NCBI GenBank assembly: GCA_024277285.1
Contig: JAJRVM010000072.1
Span: 1-45,206 of the forward strand
Reading direction: 5' to 3'
Source of the DNA: Planctomycetota bacterium
Lineage (GTDB): Bacteria > Planctomycetota > Planctomycetia > Pirellulales > Pirellulaceae
Length of the DNA stretch: 45,206 nucleotides
Under the pieces are notes generated by a model. The model worked only from the letters and a program-made list of their open reading frames with translations. It had not been told where the DNA came from and ran no database searches. The translations under genes were made by a program, and so were the position numbers. Shown here one piece after another: positions 33,296-41,241 of this stretch. Position 1 is the stretch's first letter; each line of letters opens with the position of its first letter.

Positions 33296-34477
33296 TCATT
33301 GCGGTTCGAGTGGTTCAAATGACAACGGTTGGTTCGAGTCCGGAGCCGTGATGCGGATGGCCAGTTGGCCATCAAGCAGGCGGTCGATGACTTGGCCGAC
33401 AACCTCGGCACGCCAGCCTTGGGCCAATGCTGGAATTTCCGAACTCTTGTAACCCAAATGATGAGCGATCAGGTCACGCACATCTTGGACCGAGCCGATC
33501 AGGCCTGGAGCGACATTGGCCGAACGTGCCATGCTGCTCAACGCGGTGGCGAGGAATTGGCCCAACAGTGTGAACTGGGGACGTGAAGGGCGAGTTCTGG
33601 TGGGCGGGCACTGGTCATCCGGGATTTCCAATGCGATTGCGATACGGTCGGCTATCTCCGGTATCGCTCGCTGTTGCTTTCTCCAGTCCATGCCGCGTAC
33701 CGCTCGAATGTGTTGTGGGTCGGCGGAACCGCGCCGCGCCAGTTCCACCATCAGGTCATCGCGCAGTATGCGTCGCGGTGGCATATCGCGCGCCTGTGCG
33801 TTCTCGTCGCGCCACTTCCAGACTTCATGCAAGATAGCCAGTTGCCGACGGGACAGTCCTGAAATTCCTGATACGCGGCGCCAGCGGTCGGTGAACTCTT
33901 CCAATTCCAGCCGGTCTTGCCATGCGGCCAACTCTTCGTCCAGCCAGGTCTGCCGCTGCATATCGGCTAATCGCTTGGTGATTTCGTGGTAGAGCGGTTC
34001 CAGATACGTGACGTCTTGCAGTGCATATTCGAGTTGCCGTTGGCTCAGCGGTCGGCGCCGCCAATTGGTGCGTGTTTCACCCTTGCCCAGTGTTTTCCCC
34101 AAAATCTTGTGAATCAAGTTGCCATAGGCGGCGGGGTAATCGAATCCTGCCAAACCTGATGCAATCTGCGTGTCAAACCAATTGACCGGTCGTTGGCCAA
34201 CTGCGCGCCGACAGAATCGAAACTCCTCGCGGCCCGCGTGGACAATGGTCACGTGGCCCGGCTTCAGCAACGTCTCCCAAAACGGCCGGAGGTCAGAAAT
34301 CGCAATCGGGTCAATGATTGCGGCCGTGCCGTGAGCAGCGACTTGGACCAAACACAGATCGGGAAAATACCGATCTTCGGATACGAATTCGGTGTCGAAT
34401 GCGATGTAGGGCGCGTCGGCGATGTGGGCGCAAAAATCGGCCAGTGCCTCGTCCGTCGATAAATATTCGTGCTTCAC
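33296..34477 (-). CDS. rnd: RNase D-like 3'-5' exoribonuclease with HRDC domains
   Basis: A DEDD-family nuclease (393 residues from the GTG at 34477) that trims the 3' ends of structured RNAs such as tRNA precursors. Motifs are FDTEF (Exo I), HAGREEFRFCRR (Exo II region) and YALQDVTYL (Exo III, YxxxD). One HRDC domain is clear after the nuclease (SRRQLAILHEVWKWRDENA to IRAVRGM), and a second helical region closes the protein. The frame opens earlier at a GTG at 34552 with GGTGAG upstream. I prefer 34477 because VKHEYLSTDEALADFC matches the family N terminus, but the choice is not settled. Confidence 0.87.
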   Translation of the reverse strand: MKHEYLSTDEALADFCAHIADAPYIAFDTEFVSEDRYFPDLCLVQVAAHGTAAIIDPIAISDLRPFWETLLKPGHVTIVHAGREEFRFCRRAVGQRPVNWFDTQIASGLAGFDYPAAYGNLIHKILGKTLGKGETRTNWRRRPLSQRQLEYALQDVTYLEPLYHEITKRLADMQRQTWLDEELAAWQDRLELEEFTDRWRRVSGISGLSRRQLAILHEVWKWRDENAQARDMPPRRILRDDLMVELARRGSADPQHIRAVRGMDWRKQQRAIPEIADRIAIALEIPDDQCPPTRTRPSRPQFTLLGQFLATALSSMARSANVAPGLIGSVQDVRDLIAHHLGYKSSEIPALAQGWRAEVVGQVIDRLLDGQLAIRITAPDSNQPLSFEPLEPQ

Positions 34478-34637
34478 GCGATTCTCAATGCCGCCGGACC
34501 ACCGACCAAATAGAACAGAGTTGTCATAGAGTTCCCATCGCCCCCTCGCCACGCTGGAGACTCACCCATCACGCGGTTATCATAATCCACGTTGCCCACG
34601 CGTACCAGAACCCGGCTTCCGTTTCCAATCGCCAAGC

Positions 34638-34684
34638 GGCCACGATCCGGGCTTGTCCCGGTCGGGCCATGACTGGTTAGCTAC
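34638..34684. repeat. Solitary copy of the 66-bp array unit
   Basis: 47 bp nearly identical to the start of each unit of the array at 43633-43826, including the ACCGGG/CCCGGT-type hairpin (here with a T at one stem position) and the following gggccatgactggt. It abuts hairpin element copy 3. Confidence 0.85.
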
Positions 34685-34907
34685 GGTGGTCAGGGACCGC
34701 TACGGGCTCGCCCCGTAGGTGAACGAGTTTATCCAGCTAAGACGGCGATACCAATACGCCCTCCTCTCTCCCCCACCGCCGAAGGCGGTGGGGGAGAGAG
34801 GAGGGATGGCGTCGTTTCTAGCCCAATTGACTTCTTCGCCCACCGCACGAAGCGGAGGGGATCTTGAGCTTGCCCAGATCTTCTGCGGCAATCGGCTAAA
34901 CAGATAC
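34685..34907. mobile_element. MITE-like hairpin element, copy 3 (inverted, one end lost)
   Basis: The right end GGCTAAACAGATAC (34894-34907) equals that of copy 1, and a CGGCAATC run-in is shared. The central 22-bp stem with a GAA triloop is perfect (34759-34780 with 34784-34805). A second hairpin CTACGGG/CCCGTAG lies near 34700-34718. The segment from the second hairpin to the central stem is the reverse complement of copy 1 (about 21380-21455), so this copy is inverted. The left terminal repeat is missing, perhaps cut by the adjacent 47-bp repeat. Confidence 0.7.
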
Positions 34908-35032
34908 AGATCAAGAAAAACCGAAGACGGTTACCCTCGTGTAGGGTTTTGGTGAAATCGCTTGCTGTGTTACGTTACGGTGAAGCTATCGTACGGTACT
35001 CCAATGGTCCTTCAATTTGGGAGAAACGCCAC

Positions 35033-35731
35033 GTGACACGATTGCTCGTGAGCGTTCGCGACGCGGCCGAGGCGTTGCGCGCGATTCGTGGCGGTGCTGC
35101 GATCATCGATGTCAAAGAACCCCGAAACGGGTCGTTGGGAGCGGCTTCCGTGCAGCAATGGGCCGATGTGGTGCGCCGTTGTCCGAAGCACGTGCCATTG
35201 AGTCTGGCACTTGGCGAATTGACCGACGTGGGGTTAGCGGATCGGCTTGAAGACGTTCCGCCCGTCCAATTCGCAAAAATTGGCCTGGCGGGCTGCCGCG
35301 AATACCGTGATTGGATCCCCCGCTGGCGATGGGCGGTCGGAAAGCTCCCTGCGGGTACCTCGCCAGTGGCGGTAACCTATGCCGACGCCCAGCAATGCGA
35401 CGCGCCGGACGCTGGGACGGTGCGGCAACTGGCATGCGAGCTGGGGTGTCGAGGCATGTTGTGGGATACCTATGACAAGACGCGGGGGAATCTGTTTGCG
35501 CACATTTCCTCGGCCGATTTGGCGGCGCAAATCGCTATGGCTCGGCATTGCGGTATGTTGACGGTCGTTGCCGGATCGCTCGGTATCGAAGACCTTGCAA
35601 CGGTTGGACGGCTGGCCCCGGATTATGTCGCTATCCGCGGCGCCGCATGCGCTGGTTCGCGTCAAACATGCATTGAAGAGCAGTTGGTCAAGCGTTTTGC
35701 TGACGCGGTGGGCGCGCTTGAACGCGGTTAG
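35033..35731 (+). CDS. mfnB: (5-formylfuran-3-yl)methyl phosphate synthase, MfnB/DUF556
   Basis: A TIM-barrel enzyme (232 residues) that in methanogens makes the furan precursor of methanofuran from two glyceraldehyde-3-phosphate molecules. Family marks are LLVSVRDAAEALRA, GGAAIIDVKEP with Lys28 (the Lys27 equivalent), GSLGA, FAKIGLAG with the probable Schiff-base Lys, and LWDTYDKTRGNL with the conserved Asp and Lys. The length is normal for the family. The start is the GTG at 35033, with GGGAG 9 bases upstream; 28 further codons upstream are untypical. Planctomycetes are known to carry tetrahydromethanopterin/methanofuran-type C1 genes, so this fits. No other C1 gene lies in the window. The stop lies in a 29-bp tandem duplication (35713-35764). 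Confidence 0.9.
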   Translation: MTRLLVSVRDAAEALRAIRGGAAIIDVKEPRNGSLGAASVQQWADVVRRCPKHVPLSLALGELTDVGLADRLEDVPPVQFAKIGLAGCREYRDWIPRWRWAVGKLPAGTSPVAVTYADAQQCDAPDAGTVRQLACELGCRGMLWDTYDKTRGNLFAHISSADLAAQIAMARHCGMLTVVAGSLGIEDLATVGRLAPDYVAIRGAACAGSRQTCIEEQLVKRFADAVGALERG

Positions 35732-35764
35732 GCGGCGTCGTCGCGCTTGAGCGCGGTTAGGCGG
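35713..35764. repeat. 29-bp tandem duplication across the mfnB stop
   Basis: The block cgcgcttg.gcggttaggcgg occurs at 35713-35735 and again at 35742-35764, one substitution apart, period 29. The mfnB TAG (35729-35731) is in the first copy, so the second is untranslated. Confidence 0.9.
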
Positions 35765-36242
35765 CACCGATACCGAGGGCATGTATAACCAGTTCGACGG
35801 ATAGCCATGCCAATAACATGGGGCATTGCCGGCGCACGTGGTCGTGCGTGTTGGCCGTGGCTGGCAAAGGCAATTGCTCCGATTTTTTGTCATTCGCTTG
35901 ACTTCGCGCGCATAGACCCTGATACTTGACTCCTTCAGATGGCAAGGCTGCCAAGAAAAAGGGTGCGGACATTCTCGTCCGCCCTGCAGGCTGATGAGCC
36001 TGTTTCACCAAGATGAGTGCATGGCGCGCTCATTTTGCAAAGCACGGCTGTGACGAGCAATAGGATCTCGGTGCAGAACGAGCGAACGCTCAACACGTAC
36101 GTTGCCCATCCCGGTGGCCGCAAGAATGCGACTCCAAAACGAGTCGGGTTTTGCTCCTTGCGGAGACAAACGACAGTCTGAGAAAAGCTAATTACATCGC
36201 ACATCCTCATCTTTTTTCGCGGTAATCATAGGGAGCAGTACG
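35732..36242. other. Spacer between mfnB and the 67-residue protein gene
   Basis: 511 bp. Two consecutive perfect 6-bp hairpins occur: GCGGAC/GTCCGC (35965-35970 with 35977-35982) and CAGGCT/AGCCTG (35987-35992 with 35997-36002, followed by TTTC). They could be a late terminator of mfnB. A GGGAG near 36231 serves the next gene. No coding frame is supported. Confidence 0.5.
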
Positions 36243-36446
36243 GTGCCTCAATCGGTTCTCGATGCAATCAAACTGGGCATTTGGGATTTTGAGCCAGAGG
36301 GTCATGAAAGCGACCAATACGACTCGACGCACGCGATGCCGGGCACGGACGAAAAACTTGCCATTCTGTCGAAACGTGTTCGCCAGGGGCTGCCGTTGTG
36401 GCACCCCAACGATCGGCGATCCTACGACGATGCGCTTGACAAATGA
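36243..36446 (+). CDS. Small acidic protein of unknown function
   Basis: A 67-residue cytoplasmic-looking protein starting with GTG, preceded by GGGAG at the right distance (8 bases). It begins VPQSVLDAIKLGIWDFEP, continues with an acidic, His-containing middle, then DEKLAILSKRVRQGLPLWHPNDRRSYDD. The Trp-rich, well-ordered pattern and the ribosome-binding site make it look real. I believe similar short proteins occur in other planctomycetes, but this is from memory. No domain is recognised. The gene is flanked by long spacers on both sides. Confidence 0.75.
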   Translation: MPQSVLDAIKLGIWDFEPEGHESDQYDSTHAMPGTDEKLAILSKRVRQGLPLWHPNDRRSYDDALDK

Positions 36447-36772
36447 TCGTTGAGCCAAACTGGTTGTTCACCTCACAAAACGGTGCCTACGTGTGAGTTT
36501 CGGCGGCGATTCTGCGGTCCACGCTCGGCGCAGCTTTGTCGATATCGGCGTCGTTTGCCAGCAGCGGGCTCCCGGCTGGTTCTGTCGGCGCTATCCTTCT
36601 CGGGCCGTCTTGTTGAATTCAGTGGCAGCAATCAGAATGTGAGCAGTTTGTTGTGCTGTATCATCCTGCGGTGGCAGGCGATCGGCTGAGCGAGGGGCTC
36701 CGTCGACCTGATCAAGATCACACGACTTGAATTCAAACCACAGTCGAGTCAGCGGCGGAAGGGAATTGGACT
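36447..36772. other. Spacer
   Basis: 326 bp. CTCACA (36472-36477) pairs with TGTGAG (36492-36497), followed by TTT, a weak terminator candidate for the small gene before it. Otherwise I see no gene, repeat or clear promoter. Confidence 0.4.
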
Positions 36773-37075
36773 ATGCCACGTTTCACCTCGGAGGTAGAGC
36801 ATCAACTTGGGCAAGAGGAGGCGGTGTTGCGGCTCAGGAAACTGCTCGATCAGGTTCGCCAACAGTACAGCGATTTCGTCACGGAGCTTAATGGCAATTG
36901 GGTCGACAACGTTCTGACCTTTTCTTTGAAGACCTACGGATTCAAGATTGATGGGACCTTGACCGTCGACGACCAGCTGGCGCGCTTGGCCGGCAATTTG
37001 CCTTTTGCCGCGTTGGCGTTTCGCGGCAAAATCGAGCAATCCATCATGACCGAATTGCGTCGCGAGCTGTCCTAG
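36773..37075 (+). CDS. Polyhydroxyalkanoic acid system family protein-like
   Basis: A 100-residue protein with the layout of the PHA_gran_rgn family (PF09650). An N-terminal helix carries LGQEEAVLRLRKLLDQVRQQY, then come W-containing strands (NWVDNVLTFSLKTYGFKIDGTLTV), then LPFAALAFRGKIEQSIMTELRREL. Members were named from PHA granule regions, but many occur without PHA genes, and none are seen here. The ATG at 36773 has GGGAA about 10 bases upstream. It stands alone, so a role in polymer storage is only a family-based suggestion. Confidence 0.7.
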   Translation: MPRFTSEVEHQLGQEEAVLRLRKLLDQVRQQYSDFVTELNGNWVDNVLTFSLKTYGFKIDGTLTVDDQLARLAGNLPFAALAFRGKIEQSIMTELRRELS

Positions 37076-37692
37076 CCCTTGCGACGATCGTTTTGAATAG
37101 CCCGCATCCTGAATAGCCCGTATCGCGAATACTGGGCGAGTGTATCGATTATGCGGGTCCTCGTATATCTAAGGGCAAGAGCGCGATTTCTACGTCGCGA
37201 TACGTCAGGCAGACCCCTTTTGCGGCCATCCGCGGCCCCCGCAAAAAGGTATATCATCTTATGATCGTGGCACAACATATCTTTGCCGCACTGTCGCTTT
37301 CGTGAATGGCGTTGTGCGGCGGCGGTTTTGTGACACGTAGTGAGATCGTGTCGTAAGGCGGTCGGTAGGCATCGTGAGCACCCGTCGATTTACCTGCCAA
37401 GCTGGTTTTGCGACAGGTTCTTTGCCGCACTGCACGCGAGCGTATTTGACGCAACAGGGGTAGTTGACGTTGCCCAAGCTCGGTCGACCGGTTTCCTGCG
37501 CCACGCTTCCATTGCGTTGTGTTTCCGCTGGCCTCGCCTGGACGCCGTAGATTCAAATGGGATTCATCGGTTCGCGTGGCACAGGTCTTACGGGTGACAA
37601 GGTACGAGAGATTCAAGGCGTGTCGAAACGGCAGCGTGCCGGACCGGGCAGTCCACTATTTTTCAGAGCTTCATTAACGGTGCGTAAACGCG
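37076..37692. other. Long spacer with a 16-bp duplication and a GC hairpin
   Basis: 617 bp. A 16-bp near-perfect tandem duplication (tgaatagcccg, 37094-37125) and a hairpin pairing CCTTTTGCGG with CCGCAAAAAGG (about 37215-37248) are visible. The opposite-strand open frame at 37254-37616 has no family resemblance or ribosome-binding site. The promoter of the next gene is not evident. Confidence 0.5.
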
Positions 37693-38733
37693 ATGTATGA
37701 ATTTATTCAAAGTGGTGAACTTCGCAAACAGGCCAGGCGATTGTTGCGTTACCGCTTACCGCTTGTTGTCGTGATTGTGGTCAATACGGCGTTGATCTTG
37801 CGCATTGCGTTGCCACCGGCTCGCCAAGCTCAGGCGCAGCGGCCGGCCGACAGACAGCTGGTCGCTGGCCAAATGGAGCCTGACGCTCAACAGATCCCAC
37901 CCATGCCGCCCCCTAATCTGCTCGCCCTCGCAGGCGAGAAGGAGGCCGGTGTGACAAACACTCTGTCGGTTGATTCACGCATACCTCTGGGTACGATCGC
38001 AGCGGACATGACTGCGCTGCCAGCTGTCGGCCTCCGCAGTGCCACCGGCCGTTCGGAGGCGACGTCGGTCAGCGTGCCGTTTGATTCTACCGTCATGCAG
38101 CAACCGAATGCACCGCTGGCAAACGCAATCATGAACGATCGTCACGTGACGGATCAACCGCTTGGTGCCGATCCAATCGATGCCCGTGTGGATGTCTTTG
38201 AGACGGCCAATCAGGTGGAAGTAGTGCGGTCGTATGCGCCGGAAATCTCGATAGACGTTTGGCGTCACGACGTACAAAAGCTCATGCGACGTTGGCAGCA
38301 AGCGTCTCAGGATTTGTTGAGCAAATATGATGCGCCGGTGCCCGACAAGATTGAGCCGAACGCCGCGATTGTCACGCTTGGTAGTCGTTCGCCCGAGTCG
38401 GCCCATGTGGCTCCCGCAGCCACCCCGCTCGACGCGCCGGTACCGTCAGCGGTGCCGAACGAGCTGACCGAACAGACGCGGCCAGCTGTTGGCGTTACTT
38501 TGCACAACGCGATGAAGAACGCAGAAACGATTCGTTTTCTGATAGATCATCGGCTTTGCGAACTGAGGCCTGGTGAATTGCACCAGTTTCCGCACGCCGA
38601 CAAGTGGCTCATTCAGTACCATCGAGGGGGCGAATTCGGAAATATTGAACGAGTTCTCTTGCCGGGCGTCTACGAATTTGTTGCTACCGAGCACGGTTGG
38701 GATGTCGTGCGGGTCGAGTCCGCGGAACGCTGA
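37693..38733 (+). CDS. Membrane-anchored protein of unknown function
   Basis: A 346-residue protein with one membrane segment at residues 22-42 (YRLPLVVVIVVNTALILRIAL) and a low-complexity Pro/Ala-rich stretch to about residue 90. A poorly conserved middle follows, and then a compact C-terminal domain from TLHNAMKNAETIRFLID. In that domain the elements LRPGELHQF, WLIQYHRGG, LLPGVYEFV and GWDVVRVES look like beta strands. I recall a similar planctomycete domain with the pattern L.PG....L, W.I.F.RGG.FG, L..G.Y.F....GW; this is unverified. It is probably periplasmic-facing. A hairpin terminator follows at 38772-38825. Confidence 0.75.
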   Translation: MYEFIQSGELRKQARRLLRYRLPLVVVIVVNTALILRIALPPARQAQAQRPADRQLVAGQMEPDAQQIPPMPPPNLLALAGEKEAGVTNTLSVDSRIPLGTIAADMTALPAVGLRSATGRSEATSVSVPFDSTVMQQPNAPLANAIMNDRHVTDQPLGADPIDARVDVFETANQVEVVRSYAPEISIDVWRHDVQKLMRRWQQASQDLLSKYDAPVPDKIEPNAAIVTLGSRSPESAHVAPAATPLDAPVPSAVPNELTEQTRPAVGVTLHNAMKNAETIRFLIDHRLCELRPGELHQFPHADKWLIQYHRGGEFGNIERVLLPGVYEFVATEHGWDVVRVESAER

Positions 38734-38771
38734 AACGATGTAGAGCGTCGAGACTACTCGGTACGCGCGTT

Positions 38772-38825
38772 GAGGACGCTGACCAGTCATGCGCCCGGCC
38801 GGACAAGCCGGGCGGAGCGTCTTTT
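38772..38825 (+). terminator. Two-stage hairpin terminator
   Basis: AGGACGCT (from about 38772) pairs with AGCGTC (38816-38821), enclosing a perfect CCCGGC/GCCGGG hairpin (38794-38799 with 38807-38812), and CTTTTC follows. It lies between convergent genes (ends 38733 and 38891). Confidence 0.6.
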
Positions 38826-38890
38826 CATCAGTGTCTATCAGCGTACATGAACGGTCCCTTGTGCGTTGGGGACCATTTCCAAAACGGTCT

Positions 38891-39847
38891 TCAGATCTTG
38901 ATGTAGTCGCTCAGCCGTTCGGCAACCAAAACCTTCAACGTGCCGTGTTGTGCCGACGTTGGTTTGGCCTTAGGCAATTTGTTCCGTGGAATCACGGGAG
39001 TTGCCTGTTTGGGCTCGGCCTGCGGAGGTTCAATCAGTGGCGGCAGTGGCGTCTGCGGTTCCGCAATGTCGGGTACGGCGGTTCGAATGGTTGCCTCGTT
39101 GTCGGTTCGCGTTTTTGACGTCGCACGGCGGTCACCATCGTCGACTCCCGTGTCGATCGGTGCGCTCTTGAGTGGTATCGCGGGTGCTGTAATGGCGGGA
39201 TCGGGATAGTCGTTATCGGCATCCCCTGCCAGCGGCTCCGGTGGTTCGGGCTGAGGTTGGAATTCAAATTCTGCGAAGGGAGCTGTCGAGCACGTTCCCT
39301 GGTCACAGCACGAGGGCGATTGACAGCTACATTGTTTCCAGCCAAGCAAGTCGAAAAATAGATTGAAATTCGCAAGATGTTCTCGTCGACGTCGTGAAGA
39401 CCTCGATTTCATGCTGCGGCGCCACGATCGAATCCGCTCTGGAAAACACTGCAAGAGTGCTGCCGCTGGGCGTCGTTCAACACACGTCATGTCGCTGCAC
39501 GAGCCGTCCGCGCACGACAGATCCGCATGCCGTGCCGCACGTCGTGCAGAGTAGTCAAGTCGCCGCGCTTTCTCAACGCAGTAGTTTTCCCAGAGGCACC
39601 CGTTGCGGAATTCTTGCCAATCGATTTGACAGTCTTCTTGGCAGTTGGACGGCTGCGAAAAAGTTCCGTAAGGCGAGAATTCCTCGGCGTGCTGGTTCGC
39701 GTATCCCGAGTTGGAATACGTTTTGGCGAGCTGCACGTCGCGAGCGAGTTCGCGTTCCATGTCTTGGCCCATCGTGACTTGGCCCATCGTGACGGCGGCC
39801 AACCCCAGTGCGAGCAACGAGGTGGAGAAGAATGGTTGAATTCTCAT
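38891..39847 (-). CDS. Secreted cysteine-rich protein of unknown function
   Basis: A 318-residue exported protein. The signal peptide is residues 1 to about 22, followed by an in-frame MGQVTMGQ duplication (15-bp repeat at 39760-39789). About 14 cysteines are spread over residues 69-190, grouped as CQEDCQ, CADGSCSDMTC and CSCQSPSCCDQGTC, so disulfide bonds are likely. A basic Arg/Ser cluster (about 142-156) is followed by a Pro/Glu-rich tail. No family is recognised. The start ATG at 39847 has GGAA about 9 bases upstream. It may be a cell-wall or surface protein, since planctomycete envelopes are rich in Cys-containing proteins; that is inference. Confidence 0.72.
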   Translation of the reverse strand: MRIQPFFSTSLLALGLAAVTMGQVTMGQDMERELARDVQLAKTYSNSGYANQHAEEFSPYGTFSQPSNCQEDCQIDWQEFRNGCLWENYCVEKARRLDYSARRAARHADLSCADGSCSDMTCVERRPAAALLQCFPERIRSWRRSMKSRSSRRRREHLANFNLFFDLLGWKQCSCQSPSCCDQGTCSTAPFAEFEFQPQPEPPEPLAGDADNDYPDPAITAPAIPLKSAPIDTGVDDGDRRATSKTRTDNEATIRTAVPDIAEPQTPLPPLIEPPQAEPKQATPVIPRNKLPKAKPTSAQHGTLKVLVAERLSDYIKI

Positions 39848-40271
39848 TGGGCAACATTCCGTGCTGCTAGGTCGATTCCGTTCGGCTCGTTCCTCAATGC
39901 CCCACGCTGGACTTCCTGCTGCCGTGGCGACAGCTCGCAGAAGGGAGGACGGGCGTTATGGATTGTGTCGGCTGTTGGGCGTCAGCCAATTGAGCGCTGC
40001 GCTCGCGGATAGTCTCAGACGTTACGGCAAAGATAATAGGGGCAACGCACAAGACCCGGTCGAGTGCCACACGCCATCCAGACCGCAAGGCCACCGTGAG
40101 TGTTAACTGCGGTGCGACAGCCGTTCAGACTCTGCCGGTTCTGCCAATCACGGCATGCGGATTCGCGCAAACTCGCTTGTTCGACACGCGAATATCGTCC
40201 ACTTGTGAGCTTGCCGATCGTTCACGCCAGCGTCAGATGGACCGGTTATGTCGATCGTACCATCGTGGCTA
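39848..40271. other. Spacer between two minus-strand genes
   Basis: 424 bp without a supported gene. The promoter of the secreted Cys-rich protein should lie within about 39850-39950, but I cannot identify one. No notable repeat was found. Confidence 0.4.
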
Positions 40272-40955
40272 TCACGCTTCGGCATCATCGCTCGGGAAAC
40301 AGAGGTTTTGCAGTTGGTGGCCGAGATGGAAATATTTGACCGCCCATGACATGGCGACGGTCAACGCGGCGATCGCGGCGAAGAAGGCGGGCGAGCGGAC
40401 GCTGTGGGTCAAAGTGATTAGGGCGAATGACACGACCAATGCCACCAGGGTGACCGTCAGTTTATTCTGCATCTGATAGACGAGTTGTTGGCCCCGGTAG
40501 ACGTTGAACGACGAACGCGCACTGACATTGGCTAACTCGCGGAGTTCGGAGATCGTATTGCGACATTCCGGCGCGGAGACATGTTGCCAGGGTTCTTTCG
40601 CCACGGGCTCGCTGACGGCATTGCTGGTCTCACTCTTTGCTGGCGTGTCGCGTACACGGTCGGCGTCGGAAGGAGACGGTTCCTCGCCATGATTCTGCGA
40701 CCGCTGGAGCAATGCGGCCATGTACTGCTCAATCGTCGGTAGCGAGTCGCTTGGGTCGCTTTGAGCATCATCGTCGGCCGCTTGTTCGAGCATTTCCGAA
40801 GCGGTATCCAATTGCTTGAACAGGTCGGTGTCCGGGTTCATGTTGGCCGCTTGCCCTAAGATCGCCGGGTTCATCTGCACCGTTTGCCCAACGGGGGGCG
40901 AGTTGTTGCTCGCGGCAGGCGAGCTGGGAGTGTTCTCTTTCGACGTTTGCGACAT
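40272..40955 (-). CDS. Two-helix membrane protein of unknown function
   Basis: A 227-residue protein whose first 125 residues are acidic, Ser/Asn/Pro-rich and probably disordered. Next is a helical piece (CRNTISELRELANVSARSSFNVYRGQQLVYQMQNK), then two adjacent membrane helices (LTVTLVALVVSFALITL and AFFAAIAALTVAMSWAVKYF) and a short tail. The compact hairpin of two helices with a helical run-in is like many bacterial membrane-shaping proteins, but no family is recognised. The ATG at 40955 has AAGGTG upstream; the frame reaches 40985 without a better site. Confidence 0.72.
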   Translation of the reverse strand: MSQTSKENTPSSPAASNNSPPVGQTVQMNPAILGQAANMNPDTDLFKQLDTASEMLEQAADDDAQSDPSDSLPTIEQYMAALLQRSQNHGEEPSPSDADRVRDTPAKSETSNAVSEPVAKEPWQHVSAPECRNTISELRELANVSARSSFNVYRGQQLVYQMQNKLTVTLVALVVSFALITLTHSVRSPAFFAAIAALTVAMSWAVKYFHLGHQLQNLCFPSDDAEA

Positions 40956-41241
40956 GATAGGCACCTTGCGATCTACGTCAGTCAATTCCGCGTGAGGAGT
41001 CGGTTGAGTTGGGGTAAGAGTGCGCCGTTTTATTCGGAACGTACCGATTGTGCCTGGCGGTCACCCCGCAACACGCAGGAGTTGAACTCATTGTGCCCCG
41101 CGCACAATACGGCACCGTAGTTACGTAGCTTGCAGTGCGGCCTGGGTCAACGGTTCGGCTTAGTTATTCGCCGAGAATTCCGTTCCTCTCTCCCCTGCCC
41201 CGCTTGGTCGCTCCTACATGCCTTGATGCCGCGATGCCGTA

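Larger units (their letters stand above)
34553..35032. other. Repeat-filled spacer before mfnB
   Basis: 480 bp between divergent genes, with a solitary copy of the 66-bp-array unit (34638-34684) directly followed by hairpin element copy 3 (34685-34907). The last 125 bp must hold the mfnB promoter and ribosome-binding site (GGGAG near 35020). Confidence 0.6.

Noticed and set aside
37254..37616. 120-residue minus-strand open frame in a long spacer
   Set aside because: No family-like sequence, no ribosome-binding site, and a basic random-looking composition typical of shadow frames.
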